A stretch of DNA of 64,000 nt from Puniceicoccaceae bacterium (GCA_018402305.1 JAGYJE010000001.1:62001-126000); one strand, 5' to 3'. Shown: positions 17,011-25,796, numbered from the stretch's first letter. The notes: generated by a model from the letters alone, not told the origin. Translations and numbers: made by a program.

Positions 17011-18158
17011 TTCACTTGCACCTCCAGTGGATGGTGAGAAGGATTCCCATGCAAGGCGTGTAGCAACCCCCGAAGATAACCCACTGTGTATGCGCGTCCG
17101 CGGTATCCCCCCATCGGGTGATAGTATGGTGTCTGGGAGTAGGATTCCTCCGTGCGCCACGGCTCGTCTCCCTCGATCTCTGGCACATGTCCGGGTATCA
17201 TAACACCACCGAAGCCTACCTCATCAAACGCTTGGATTAGCTTCCAGGCATCGTAATCCGCTTCGTCGATAAACGTCTCGTGAAATTGGGGAATGCGCCC
17301 CTTGACCGCTTGAAAATGCACATAGACCAATTGCCTGCGGCTTCCAAAATGCCGGATCGCGTCGAAAACGTCTTCGCCCATTTCAGTCCAGTTTCCGAGG
17401 CAGAAGCAGAGCCCGTGGTTAGGGCTCGGATGAATGGAAAGAGCGCGCTCAAATGCCGCTCTGCTCCGTAGAAGGCAGGGGACTCCCCCCAGTGTGGGCA
17501 CCGGTGGATCATTTGGGTGGGCGGCGAGAGTCACACCTTCTGCCTCCGCAACGGGAAGAATTCGCTCCAGAAACCAAGCATAGTGATCCCAGCATTCCTC
17601 CTCGGAAAAGGAGCGCCCTCGAATCAATGGCGCATTCTCCGCTTCAGCCAAAGCAAAACCGGTGCTCGACGCCCCGCCCCGCAAGGGTACATTCAAGTTT
17701 GTGCGCCAGACGCCCTGCGGCATCCAGTTGTAGCCGAGCACGGGGATTCCCGCCCGCCCCATATTACGGATCGTTGCGATAAAGTGCTGCACTAAAAGTT
17801 CGCGCCCAGTCTCACCGTAGATCATTAGATCGTATGCTTGGATCGGCAGGGTCTCAACCGCAAAAACGCGCAGGCCGTGAGCCTCGGCCTGGTTGCGGAG
17901 GGAAACCAGTTCTTTGAAGGACACCTCACCCCCCCCCGGTGCGCGTGGCGAGCGGAAAGTCGTGCCCCAGAGTATCAAGTCGGAGACTCCCATTTGCCGG
18001 ATGTAACGAAGACGCGCATTTGAAGGTGGCACGAAGGTGGCCATGGCCACGCGCATGGGAAGTGAAGCGATGTGCTCCCTTCTGCAGTGCGCAGTCACTC
18101 CTGGATCCGGAACGGGTCGATTGTCGCCATTTGTGGTCGGAAATTTATTTTCGCTCAT
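17007..18158 (-). CDS. UxuA-like mannonate dehydratase family protein, second intact copy
   Basis: The 383-residue product shares the UxuA pattern with 7791-8759: GYNWMPQGVWRTN near residue 143, LRGGASSTGF near 160, LAAHPNDPPVP near 213, GNWTEMGEDVFDAI near 255, VHFQAVKG near 275, FHETFIDE and PGHVPE near 320. Spacing of the His and Asp metal ligands is conserved, but VHFRDV is VHFQAV here, so the substrate may differ from mannonate. Residues 16-60 (RPVPDPG, MATFVPPSNARL) are an N-terminal extension relative to the first copy. An operator-like palindrome lies about 70-85 bases upstream, and the next gene is ATGA-coupled. Confidence 0.8.
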   Translation of the reverse strand: MSENKFPTTNGDNRPVPDPGVTAHCRREHIASLPMRVAMATFVPPSNARLRYIRQMGVSDLILWGTTFRSPRAPGGGEVSFKELVSLRNQAEAHGLRVFAVETLPIQAYDLMIYGETGRELLVQHFIATIRNMGRAGIPVLGYNWMPQGVWRTNLNVPLRGGASSTGFALAEAENAPLIRGRSFSEEECWDHYAWFLERILPVAEAEGVTLAAHPNDPPVPTLGGVPCLLRSRAAFERALSIHPSPNHGLCFCLGNWTEMGEDVFDAIRHFGSRRQLVYVHFQAVKGRIPQFHETFIDEADYDAWKLIQAFDEVGFGGVMIPGHVPEIEGDEPWRTEESYSQTPYYHPMGGYRGRAYTVGYLRGLLHALHGNPSHHPLEVQVK

Positions 18159-18225
18159 GTTGCTTACTGGATTTGAACATGTCTTTACCGATAGATTAAG
18201 TAAGCGAAAATAAAAGTCGATTCTA

Positions 18226-18242
18226 TGTGAATTGTTAACACA
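18226..18242 (-). promoter_or_regulatory. LacI-type operator-like site, copy 5
   Basis: TGTGAATTGTTAACACA lies 68-84 bases upstream of the UxuA-like start at 18158. The TGTG/CACA ends are palindromic and the core matches the four other sites. It lies in a 365-base spacer (18159-18523) that otherwise holds only the diverged DUF2236-tail repeat at its far end. Confidence 0.55.
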
Positions 18243-18439
18243 CAGGATTGCACAAACCTCAACGTTTCAGTCGCTCATAGCCGATCCGACTCTATGACTC
18301 GTCTAAACCAGTGAAACAATTCAAAACACGGATCGGAATCGCACCGAATCACTTCCGCAAAAGGAATCAGCCGGAGTAATTATGGTAGGTGCGTTTTTGG
18401 TCGGGGCGATCCACCGCCGCTCTTCGACGAACGGGTGGG

Positions 18440-18530
18440 GCGCACGGCAGGCGACAGGGGGTGAGATAGAGCGAAGGATTCCGCAATCTCTTCGGTCCAT
18501 GCCGAAGGATCAAAGGCCCGGGGTTAATTA
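18440..18530 (-). repeat. Diverged copy of the DUF2236 gene tail
   Basis: On the minus strand this region can be read as PLILRHGPKRLRNPS, parallel to PLVLRHGPGRLRYPP at the C-terminus of the DUF2236 protein (46852-47634) and to the relic at 45361-45450. At nucleotide level, the block with CCATGCCGAAG, CAAAGGC and GCGACA aligns with both other copies. It overlaps the last codons of the AraC gene by a few bases. It is the most diverged of three copies. Confidence 0.5.
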
Positions 18531-19507
18531 TGCCTTTTGCGGTATTGTCCTGGTGTAACTCCAACCAAACTTTTGAATACTCGACTGAAATGGCTCTGTT
18601 CTTGATAGCCGAGCTCCCATGAAATTTCTCCAAGGCTTAGACGGGTTGTCGCGATTAGACGTCGGGCATGATCGATGCGAACACGGTGAATAAAATCGAT
18701 TAATGCAATTCCTTGGACCTTCTTGAACTGTCGGCTCAGATGATCGGGGTGACACTTTAACTCCTTAGCTATGTTAGAGACCGTAATTTTTTCTGAAAGG
18801 CGCTGGTGGATGAGTCTTTCAGCTCGATCAATGAGTGGTGTTAAACGACGGCGAGTCGCCAGAACGGAGGTATCTTTCTGGGGCAGGTAGCGAGTAAGTG
18901 GTAAGCTATAGGCATCCAGTAGGGTCGTGCAGACATTGAGGATAACACGCAGCCTTCGAATATACTCCTCGTAATCACTCTGTTCAATTCTAGGCACGGA
19001 TGCGTAAGCGTCCAGTAGTGGCTTGGCGCGAATGCCCCGGCGTGTGCAATACTTGGTAATACGCTTCACTCCTTCTGTTTCTGTGCCACTAAGTACGACC
19101 GAGCCGAGATAGAAGACGCCGAGAACCTGTCCATGGAAAAGCAATGGCTCAACAGCATCCGTAATACCCAAATGACAAATACCAGAGAAGCCGGTTGCCC
19201 GCGAAGTGGCTTTCCAGTTTGTAACCCGTTTGTTTTTTATGCAGTCTGCGTGCCCCTGTTTATTGCTCTTGGCCAACTGGCAAAATTTGCCCGCGTGAAT
19301 GCAGAAATGCTCGGGCAGACGTAACTCCGGAATATCGTAGCGGATGCCGCTAAGGTCTTCAAAGCTTATTTTTACCGGGGAAGTTTTTTCTAACCAATCA
19401 AGCAAGTCAGCTAGTAGATTTGCGTTTCCATAATTTTCCTCGTGCTCGAGGGAGTTGCGAGGTCTACTCTTCGCAGCAATGCCAGAACTCTTTAATAACA
19501 AAGTCAT
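18524..19507 (-). CDS. AraC-family regulator with N-terminal PocR sensor domain
   Basis: The 327-residue protein has a PocR-type ligand-binding domain at residues about 30-190 (FCIHAGKFCQLAK, CHLGITDAVEPLLFHGQVLGVFYLGSV) and an AraC helix-turn-helix domain at about 230-325 (ITVSNIAKELKCHPDHLSRQFKK, LGYQEQSHFSRVFKSLVGVTPGQYRK). PocR-domain regulators often sense small organic molecules such as propanediol; the ligand here is unknown. It is divergent from the second PEP-CTERM gene and may control the cluster beginning there, which includes an alpha-L-fucosidase. Confidence 0.85.
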   Translation of the reverse strand: MTLLLKSSGIAAKSRPRNSLEHEENYGNANLLADLLDWLEKTSPVKISFEDLSGIRYDIPELRLPEHFCIHAGKFCQLAKSNKQGHADCIKNKRVTNWKATSRATGFSGICHLGITDAVEPLLFHGQVLGVFYLGSVVLSGTETEGVKRITKYCTRRGIRAKPLLDAYASVPRIEQSDYEEYIRRLRVILNVCTTLLDAYSLPLTRYLPQKDTSVLATRRRLTPLIDRAERLIHQRLSEKITVSNIAKELKCHPDHLSRQFKKVQGIALIDFIHRVRIDHARRLIATTRLSLGEISWELGYQEQSHFSRVFKSLVGVTPGQYRKRHN

Positions 19508-19690
19508 TTAAGCTTAGAAAGGAGGTAATCAGTAGTTTCAGAAGATCATTTTTACAATTCTTGGGCTATTTATCCCTTAAAACTCGGAAATAGTCAATTA
19601 TAAAATCAGAAATAGACTAACAGGTTTCTTGCTTTGTAGCTTATTATAGGGGTCTTCCGATTCATGTCTCAACTCCACATAACTAAAAAA

Positions 19691-20581
19691 ATGAAAAGCC
19701 TAAAATCACTAAAAATTCAGCATACAATCAGTTTCATGGCATTAATAGCTCTAGCACAGTCAGTAAGCGCCCAAGTCGCTATTGATTTTAATAATCAGGC
19801 TAGTGGTCAATTGAGCTCACAAGCGGGGCCAACTGGAACTTCTGGTAATTGGGCGGGTTCCTCTTTGACACAAGTGCAAGCCGGGCAGCTCACTTCCACT
19901 TATGCCCTTACGCAGTCAGGAACCCAGCAGTTGATCACCTCGACGGCAACCAGTAATTTTGCCGCAGTCAGCTACATCGATCTGTCCACACCACTGACAG
20001 GAACGGTGTATCTCAGCTACATCGGGCAACTGCTCGGATCGGATGACCGCTTAGGGCTCACATTGAACAGCACAAGTACCGGCTTCGGTTCGACGAACGT
20101 CTTCGATCTTCTAACAGTTGCCACGGCCGGAACCACCTCCACAGTTACCGCAGCTGACGTGCGCGTGCGGAAAACTAGTCCGGGCGGAACGACCTCGAAT
20201 GTGACTACAGCGTCGGGAACGAACCCCACAACTTTAGCCTCTCCCGGATCTGCAACGTTTTATGTCGTGCGTCTGGATTTTGATGTTTCAGGCACCAATG
20301 ATCAAGTTAGGCTCTGGGTGAATCCTGATCTTTCTTCGGGGGTTCTTGGAGCAGCCAACTACGATAGCGGGACGATCGCGGGGGATTTGTTAGGAACGGA
20401 GCTCTCTACAATTGGCGTAGGGCTTTATGCAACTGGTGGGACAAATGGCTTCATTGATAATGTGCGTTTCAGTACATCTCTCAGTCAGGTCGCTGTGATT
20501 CCCGAACCTTCTGCGATGGGTTTGCTCTTGGGGGGAGTCGCTTCCTTTCTTGTTGCACGAAGACGAGCCGTTGCTCGATAA
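19691..20581 (+). CDS. PEP-CTERM sorting domain protein, second
   Basis: Starting at the ATG at 19691 gives a normal signal peptide of about 28 residues (ISFMALIALAQSVSA); an in-frame ATG at 19664 would add nine residues. The mature part is rich in Thr, Ser and Gly with LamG-like beta pattern (FYVVRLDFDVSGTNDQVRLW). The C-terminus has the sorting signal VIPEPSAMGLLLGG, a hydrophobic stretch and the basic tail ARRRAVAR. It is presumably exported, processed by exosortase and placed on the cell surface. Base composition is more AT-rich at the 5' end than in neighbouring genes. Confidence 0.85.
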   Translation: MKSLKSLKIQHTISFMALIALAQSVSAQVAIDFNNQASGQLSSQAGPTGTSGNWAGSSLTQVQAGQLTSTYALTQSGTQQLITSTATSNFAAVSYIDLSTPLTGTVYLSYIGQLLGSDDRLGLTLNSTSTGFGSTNVFDLLTVATAGTTSTVTAADVRVRKTSPGGTTSNVTTASGTNPTTLASPGSATFYVVRLDFDVSGTNDQVRLWVNPDLSSGVLGAANYDSGTIAGDLLGTELSTIGVGLYATGGTNGFIDNVRFSTSLSQVAVIPEPSAMGLLLGGVASFLVARRRAVAR

Positions 20582-20645
20582 GGCCAGAGGCATTATTCAA
20601 CAACTGCCAAGGGAGGACGTTGCCTACGATATGATGGGCAGACGG

Positions 20646-20804
20646 TCTAGATTTTGCAGCCTATTGAACAGGTCTACACACTTCGAGAATGTTCAATTCT
20701 CGTGTAGTCCTACAATGATACAAATGCGACCGTTTCGCGTTTGGCTGATTCTGGAACAATGATTCAGTCAATGGTATCAATAGGCTGCAGATTTCTGCTC
20801 TAGA
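20646..20804. repeat. Inverted-repeat-bounded 159-base segment with nested hairpin
   Basis: TCTAGA plus TTTTGCAGCCTATTGA at 20646-20667 is mirrored by TCAATAGGCTGC at 20777-20788 and TCTAGA at 20799-20804; the 12-base core GCAGCCTATTGA is a perfect inverted match. Inside, CTACAC and GAGAAT at 20674-20690 pair with ATTCTC and GTGTAG at 20695-20706. No coding signal was seen. It could be a small non-autonomous element or a structured leader upstream of the GH38-like gene. Confidence 0.5.
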
Positions 20805-20845
20805 TTATAGAGGATGCAGTTTAGAACTGCGATCAATCTTCTTCC

Positions 20846-23800
20846 GTGACCCCGCCCGCAAAAAAAAAATCGTTGAAATACTCTTCTCCAATCCGCGTTC
20901 TTGAACTTAAGCCGACGGTGCTTTTCCCGCTTCAAAAAGATGGGCATCTCCGTCAGTTAGCGTGGCTTAAATTCGCCAGTCTGTCCGAGCCTGTTGCCGC
21001 AAATATTCACTATAAGGTCAATGGCGTAGCGCAGTTGGATGTTTCCTGTCAGATTCTGCCTGGCGGGAGCCGTGTCGAACTTCTGATTCCCGATCTTTCA
21101 GAGGAAGGCGAGGTCGAAGTTGTTGTGGAGGTTGCTGACGGTGCTGTGCTTCATTGGCGCGGGCCCTGGAAGCCCTCGCGGAAATGGAAGGTCTATTCCG
21201 TGAAGTCATCCCATTACGATCTCGGTTACGATGGTCGTATCGATGGGATGCAGCTTGAAGCGGCCAATTATCTCGATATCGCTGCACGCCTGTGCACGGA
21301 CCATGACCAACTCCACGACTGGCACTATCATATCGAACATCTGCGATTCCTGCGTGCGTATGGTCGCGAGCGGGGTGCGGTTGCCTTGGCAGCATTTGTG
21401 CGAGACTACATAAAATCGGGCGTCATGACGCTTTCCGGAAACTCAAGTGGCCCGCATTTCCACTGGATGGACTATGAGCAACTGGCTCGCTTTTCATATC
21501 CAGCCCGCCGGGAGATGGCCGATCGGCACGGATTGGATCTGCGGGGCATCGCAGTCGTGGATAATCCCAGTGTTTCCTGGGCCGGATACCAGGCGCTTGC
21601 TCAAGCCGGATTCCGGTATCTTCTGCGATTTGGACAGAGTTTTCGCTCCTCCGGGGATTCCTTTGCCAATGGACTGCCCGCCGTCGCGTGGATGACTGGC
21701 CCGGATGGAAAGAGTCGGATACTGACTGATTTTCACGATACCTACGGTGAGCCGCTGTTCCTCGGGAACGCAGGCAGTTATGGGGCTCCGGAGATTGCCA
21801 TTGCCTCGGAGCGGCTGTCGGAACGGCTCCAGAAAGTCGAGCGTGGCGAAGTACGGGGTCCTTACCCTTACGATGCCTTAATAATTCCGAATTATGTCGA
21901 TTGGGAAGTTCCTCACGAGGAGGAGCGTGTGTTAGCACAGTGGCGGCGAAGCTTCGCCTTCCCGGAAATCCATTTTGACAACGCGTTCAAAGGTCTTGAA
22001 TATATAGAGAAAAATTTCGCTGCGGATATTCCTGTTCTGAACGGCGATACCAATAATAATTCGGGCGATTATACAAGCATCGCGCCGGACTCCCAGGGCA
22101 TTAAACGCCGCCTAACGAGGTTGCTGCCCTTCTCCGAGGCATTACACGCGGTGGCAGCGCCGCTCGCGCCGGATTCTTTGATTCCAGCTACCGCCCGTTT
22201 TGAAGAAAACTATCTCGATCTAGTAGAGTTTGACGAGCATTGCTGGCCAACCATGCTTTCGGTCAGCGAGCAGAATATCTTCAACACAGTGGTGACCAAG
22301 GTACATGCACTCGACCGTGTCTTTAGGGAAGTGGAACGCTCCTTGGCCACGACTTCACGACTCCTCCTCGGGGAAACATCGTCCACAACGGGGCGGTTTG
22401 CCGTTTTCAATTCTCTCGCGCATGCTCGCAGCGGTATTGCGGAACTCCACTTGCCCGAAGGCTCCAGTGAAAGCGAGTGGCATGTTTTAGAGGAATCAAC
22501 GGGGTGTCATCTTCCCGGGCAAGTGGACTTTTCCAATGGTAGGCTTCGCTTTGTAGCAACCGTTCCTGCTTTTGGCTATGCTTGCTACCAACTGGTGCCG
22601 GGAGGTATGGAAAGCGACGCAGACGAGATGGAAGTTTTTACCGATGGAGACACCCTGATCATCGCCAATCGGTGGCAGGAACTGAGAGTCAGTGCCAGCA
22701 GTGGAAAAGTAGTCGGTTGGCGCAGCAGGCAGCTTGATCGTGAGCTTCTAGATCCCGGTTCCTCCTGGGCCATGAATGATTTTATCCGCTGTCATGCTCC
22801 TGAATTTTCCTATACGTCCGTTTCTGCAGATCTGTCCCTAAGCCGGATCGGAGAGTCCACGGCGAGTCACGGAGTAAATGGCCCGCTTAGCGCAGAGATT
22901 GAAATCGTGACGACCGACGACGCACTCGATGTGCACATCGTAACTCGTCTTCGCCTCTATGCTGCGTTCGACCAGATGGATATTCTAAATGACGTTAAAC
23001 GGATGGGATTTCTCCACACTGCACGCGAAGACCGCTATCGGGAAAATGTCTTTGTGGCATTCCCTGTGCTCGTTCCCAACGCGAGCTTCCGCGCGGAATA
23101 CGGGCCGGGCACGTTTGACCCGGCTACCGATTTTGTTCCGTCCTCAAATACAGACTTTATCACGCTCAATCGGTGGATCGAGGTGAGTAATGAAGACTTT
23201 GGAGTTACATTTGCACCACATGAGGCTGCTACGGTCCATTGCGGAAGAATCAACTATAACAGCTTTGCCCCGTCCTTTGAAGCTCCCACTTCGCATATCT
23301 TCAGTTATGCATGGTCAAATCGCATGGCGGGTCTGACTAAGCTCTCGGCTCCCGAATACCAAGCCTCGCTTAGCTATAGCCTGCGACCACATTCCGGTGG
23401 CTGGCGCGGCCAAGCTACGAAGTTTGGCTGGGAAACCGCTGAACCTCTGAGGGTCTTTCCGGCGGGGGTCCACTCGGCTCAGCAATCTTCGTTTCTTGAG
23501 GTGGCCGCGCCCAACGTTCAAGTGACAGTCTTAAAGCGGGCCTCTCTTCCCGGAGGGGGGTATATCGTGCGTCTTGTCGAAACCGAAGGCTTGCACGAGA
23601 CCGGAACTCAGCTCGTCTGCCACTTTGCGCATCCGACCCGCGCAATGAAATGCGATCTGGTGGAGAATGACCTCGAGGAACTGGCTTTGGACGGGAGCAC
23701 CTTATCGGTTCGCCTGGGCTCCTATGAGATGCTTACGATCCGTCTGCAAGTCGCCAGCGAGTCGTTGCCAGAGGTAATCGGCTTGGGGGCATCCCGTGTG

Positions 23801-24409
23801 AGCGATTCCAGCCTTGTTCTTGGCTGGTCGGTTAGCGGGGATTTTGAAGCACCGGGCTTCCATATTTTCCGCAGCGAGGTGGTGGAGGAGTATCCTAACT
23901 TAGAAACCTTAGTCGGTTATTCCGTCGAAAACAATTTCACCGATGTAGGCCTCAAGCCGGGTACAGACTATTACTACCATGTGGCTGCTGCCACTCCGCA
24001 AAACTCCCAAGGTAAGGTGAGCGACTGCGTAATGGTGCGGACTTCACTTGAAAATCAGTCACCTCCCTCGCGCATAGATGATGTCAATGTTATCCCGATT
24101 GAGAGCGATCGCCTCTGGCTATACTGGCGGCGGTCTGAAGAACCTGACACCGCGATTTATCGCGTATACCATTCGACCGAACCTGACTTCGATCCCTCGC
24201 CCCAAACCCTTGCCGCCGAAATTAAGCCGGATAAATTCCACTATCAGATTTATCCACAGGGAGGAATCCAGCGAGGCGAAACGTGGTATTACCGTGTCCG
24301 CCCCGTGGATTATGCTGGCAACGAACAAAATGACTCACTTTGCGTTTCCGGAACGACTCCGCGGGACACCCAACTCTTCGATTCAACTCAATCACCTGTA
24401 AAATTATGA
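20846..24409 (+). CDS. Large GH38-like (alpha-mannosidase-type) protein with two C-terminal FN3 domains
   Basis: The 1187-residue protein starts at a GTG with no good ribosome binding site. After a beta-domain (residues 1-110), residues about 115-400 resemble the GH38 catalytic N-terminal domain: KVYSVKSSHYDLGY near 118 (compare H-x-D-x-G-W), VVDNPSVSWAGYQALAQAGFRY near 240 in the place of the nucleophile loop, and LIIPNYVDWEVPHEE near 350. Residues about 480-950 look like the beta-sandwich part of GH38/DUF5054-type enzymes. Two fibronectin type III modules follow at about 972-1065 and 1070-1175 (PGTDYYYHVAAATP, ETWYYRVRPVDYAGNE). No signal peptide is seen. It is ATGA-coupled to the next gene. 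The substrate is unknown and GH38 membership is by motif only. Confidence 0.65.
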   Translation: MTPPAKKKSLKYSSPIRVLELKPTVLFPLQKDGHLRQLAWLKFASLSEPVAANIHYKVNGVAQLDVSCQILPGGSRVELLIPDLSEEGEVEVVVEVADGAVLHWRGPWKPSRKWKVYSVKSSHYDLGYDGRIDGMQLEAANYLDIAARLCTDHDQLHDWHYHIEHLRFLRAYGRERGAVALAAFVRDYIKSGVMTLSGNSSGPHFHWMDYEQLARFSYPARREMADRHGLDLRGIAVVDNPSVSWAGYQALAQAGFRYLLRFGQSFRSSGDSFANGLPAVAWMTGPDGKSRILTDFHDTYGEPLFLGNAGSYGAPEIAIASERLSERLQKVERGEVRGPYPYDALIIPNYVDWEVPHEEERVLAQWRRSFAFPEIHFDNAFKGLEYIEKNFAADIPVLNGDTNNNSGDYTSIAPDSQGIKRRLTRLLPFSEALHAVAAPLAPDSLIPATARFEENYLDLVEFDEHCWPTMLSVSEQNIFNTVVTKVHALDRVFREVERSLATTSRLLLGETSSTTGRFAVFNSLAHARSGIAELHLPEGSSESEWHVLEESTGCHLPGQVDFSNGRLRFVATVPAFGYACYQLVPGGMESDADEMEVFTDGDTLIIANRWQELRVSASSGKVVGWRSRQLDRELLDPGSSWAMNDFIRCHAPEFSYTSVSADLSLSRIGESTASHGVNGPLSAEIEIVTTDDALDVHIVTRLRLYAAFDQMDILNDVKRMGFLHTAREDRYRENVFVAFPVLVPNASFRAEYGPGTFDPATDFVPSSNTDFITLNRWIEVSNEDFGVTFAPHEAATVHCGRINYNSFAPSFEAPTSHIFSYAWSNRMAGLTKLSAPEYQASLSYSLRPHSGGWRGQATKFGWETAEPLRVFPAGVHSAQQSSFLEVAAPNVQVTVLKRASLPGGGYIVRLVETEGLHETGTQLVCHFAHPTRAMKCDLVENDLEELALDGSTLSVRLGSYEMLTIRLQVASESLPEVIGLGASRVSDSSLVLGWSVSGDFEAPGFHIFRSEVVEEYPNLETLVGYSVENNFTDVGLKPGTDYYYHVAAATPQNSQGKVSDCVMVRTSLENQSPPSRIDDVNVIPIESDRLWLYWRRSEEPDTAIYRVYHSTEPDFDPSPQTLAAEIKPDKFHYQIYPQGGIQRGETWYYRVRPVDYAGNEQNDSLCVSGTTPRDTQLFDSTQSPVKL

Positions 24410-25110
24410 GCCTCTTTCTTGCTTCTACTGATATTGAGAATATTTGCCATATCAAGCCCCTAGGACTTTTTGATGGAATTGTAACTAATCCGGATTGCGT
24501 GTCTATAACTGGGCGCACTCAACTCGAGGTCGCTCGCGATGTCGCGGCGGTTTCACCTGGTCGTGCTTATTTTATGATTCGTGACGCTTCGCTTGATGCG
24601 ATGAAAAAAGAGGCCGCACAGCTCATCGAGATCGCTCCGGAAGTGATCGGGATCAAGGTCGCCCTTTCTCCGGATGGAATGCGATTGATTCACTGGTTGT
24701 TGCAAGAAAAGGCAACCACCGACATAATGGCTACCTGTATTGCCGAGGCATCTCATGTGGTGCTGGCTTCTGAACTTGGAGTACGGTGGGTCACACCGTG
24801 GGGAAGCTTGCGTGCGAAATCAGGCGGCCCATCACGCGAGTCTGTGCTGGTAGAAATGCAATCAAGTTTGGAAAACCTCTCATCAACCACCGAACTGGTA
24901 GTCGGTGTGGCCAGCGCGAGCGAGCTGGCTGCTCTCGTCGCTATGCGTATTCGTCATGCGTTTGTTTGGGAAAAAGACGTTGAGCGCATAATCGGCAGTG
25001 AATGGACTCGAACGGCGATCAATACATTCCATGACGCATGGGGAAGGGAAGACCAGCGGAATTTAAATGCGTCTCAGTCGGCACCTTGTACTAAAAGCAA
25101 TGGTTACTAA
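24406..25110 (+). CDS. Transaldolase-like / fructose-6-phosphate aldolase family protein
   Basis: The 234-residue protein matches short transaldolases of the FSA type (220 residues): FLASTDIENI at the start, GIVTNPDCV near 27, the Schiff-base Lys in IGIKVALSPDG near 83, ATCIAEASHVVLASELGVRWVTPWGSL near 107, and VVGVASASELAAL near 165. Family members cleave or form ketose phosphates into dihydroxyacetone and an aldehyde phosphate. Its ATG overlaps the stop codon of the GH38-like gene (ATGA at 24406-24409). The start was chosen for this overlap and the family N-terminus. The following SIS isomerase gene overlaps its 3' end, suggesting a three-gene unit from glycoside to cleaved sugar phosphate. 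Confidence 0.8.
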   Translation: MSLFLASTDIENICHIKPLGLFDGIVTNPDCVSITGRTQLEVARDVAAVSPGRAYFMIRDASLDAMKKEAAQLIEIAPEVIGIKVALSPDGMRLIHWLLQEKATTDIMATCIAEASHVVLASELGVRWVTPWGSLRAKSGGPSRESVLVEMQSSLENLSSTTELVVGVASASELAALVAMRIRHAFVWEKDVERIIGSEWTRTAINTFHDAWGREDQRNLNASQSAPCTKSNGY

Positions 25111-25747
25111 CATGCCACCCTACAATCACCTTGCCGATCTCATCGGGCGCTGTCCACAACTCGAGCCCATGGCTGCCTCAATTCATGAGGCAGCCGATAT
25201 GTTCGTCGCGTGCTTCCTTCAGGGCGGCAATGCGCTCATCGCGGGAAATGGTGGTAGCGCCGCTGATGCCGACCATTGGTCTGGTGAACTTCTAAAAGGT
25301 TTCGAGTCCCGGCGTCCACTAACTGCTAATGAACGAGTCGGTCTACCACCCGAAATGGGCGAACGCCTGCAGCGAGCTGTTCCCTGCATTCCGCTTTCCG
25401 GATTCCCGGCACTGCGCACCGCCGTTGCCAATGACATTGATCCGAGTTTGGACTTTGCACAGCTCGTCATGGCTCTTGGGCGTTCCGGAAGTTTGTTCGT
25501 GGGCATCTCCACCTCCGGCATGGCAGCGAATGTCTGTAATGCCGCACAGGTTGCGCAGGCGAGGGGACTTAAAGTACTTGGATTAACTGGCAAGTCTGGC
25601 GGCAGACTATCGGTTCATTGCGATCTTTGCCTCAAGGTTCCCGAAACCCGCACTCTTCTGGTGCAGGAGCTACACCTTCCCATTTATCACACGATATGCC
25701 TGCTGATTGAAGAGCAGCTACTAAACGAGAGGACTGTGTTCCCTTGA
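25100..25747 (+). CDS. SIS-domain sugar-phosphate isomerase (GmhA-like)
   Basis: The protein of about 215 residues carries the SIS motifs of phosphoheptose isomerase: ALIAGNGGSAADADHWSGELLKGF near residue 45, VGISTSGMAANV near 140, and LKVLGLTGKSGGRL near 160. A 45-residue insertion after the GELLKGF segment (MGERLQRAVPCIPLSGF) occurs in some GmhA relatives. The terminal QELHLPIYHTICLLIEEQLL supplies conserved active-site residues. It probably interconverts an aldose and ketose phosphate. The start could be the ATG at 25100 or at 25112; the former overlaps the transaldolase gene by 11 bases. The substrate is unknown, but the pairing with an FSA-like aldolase is suggestive. Confidence 0.75.
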   Translation: MVTNMPPYNHLADLIGRCPQLEPMAASIHEAADMFVACFLQGGNALIAGNGGSAADADHWSGELLKGFESRRPLTANERVGLPPEMGERLQRAVPCIPLSGFPALRTAVANDIDPSLDFAQLVMALGRSGSLFVGISTSGMAANVCNAAQVAQARGLKVLGLTGKSGGRLSVHCDLCLKVPETRTLLVQELHLPIYHTICLLIEEQLLNERTVFP

Positions 25748-25796
25748 TAATTTAAGCGGCAATCAGAATATACCGAACATTAAAATAGGTAAATTC

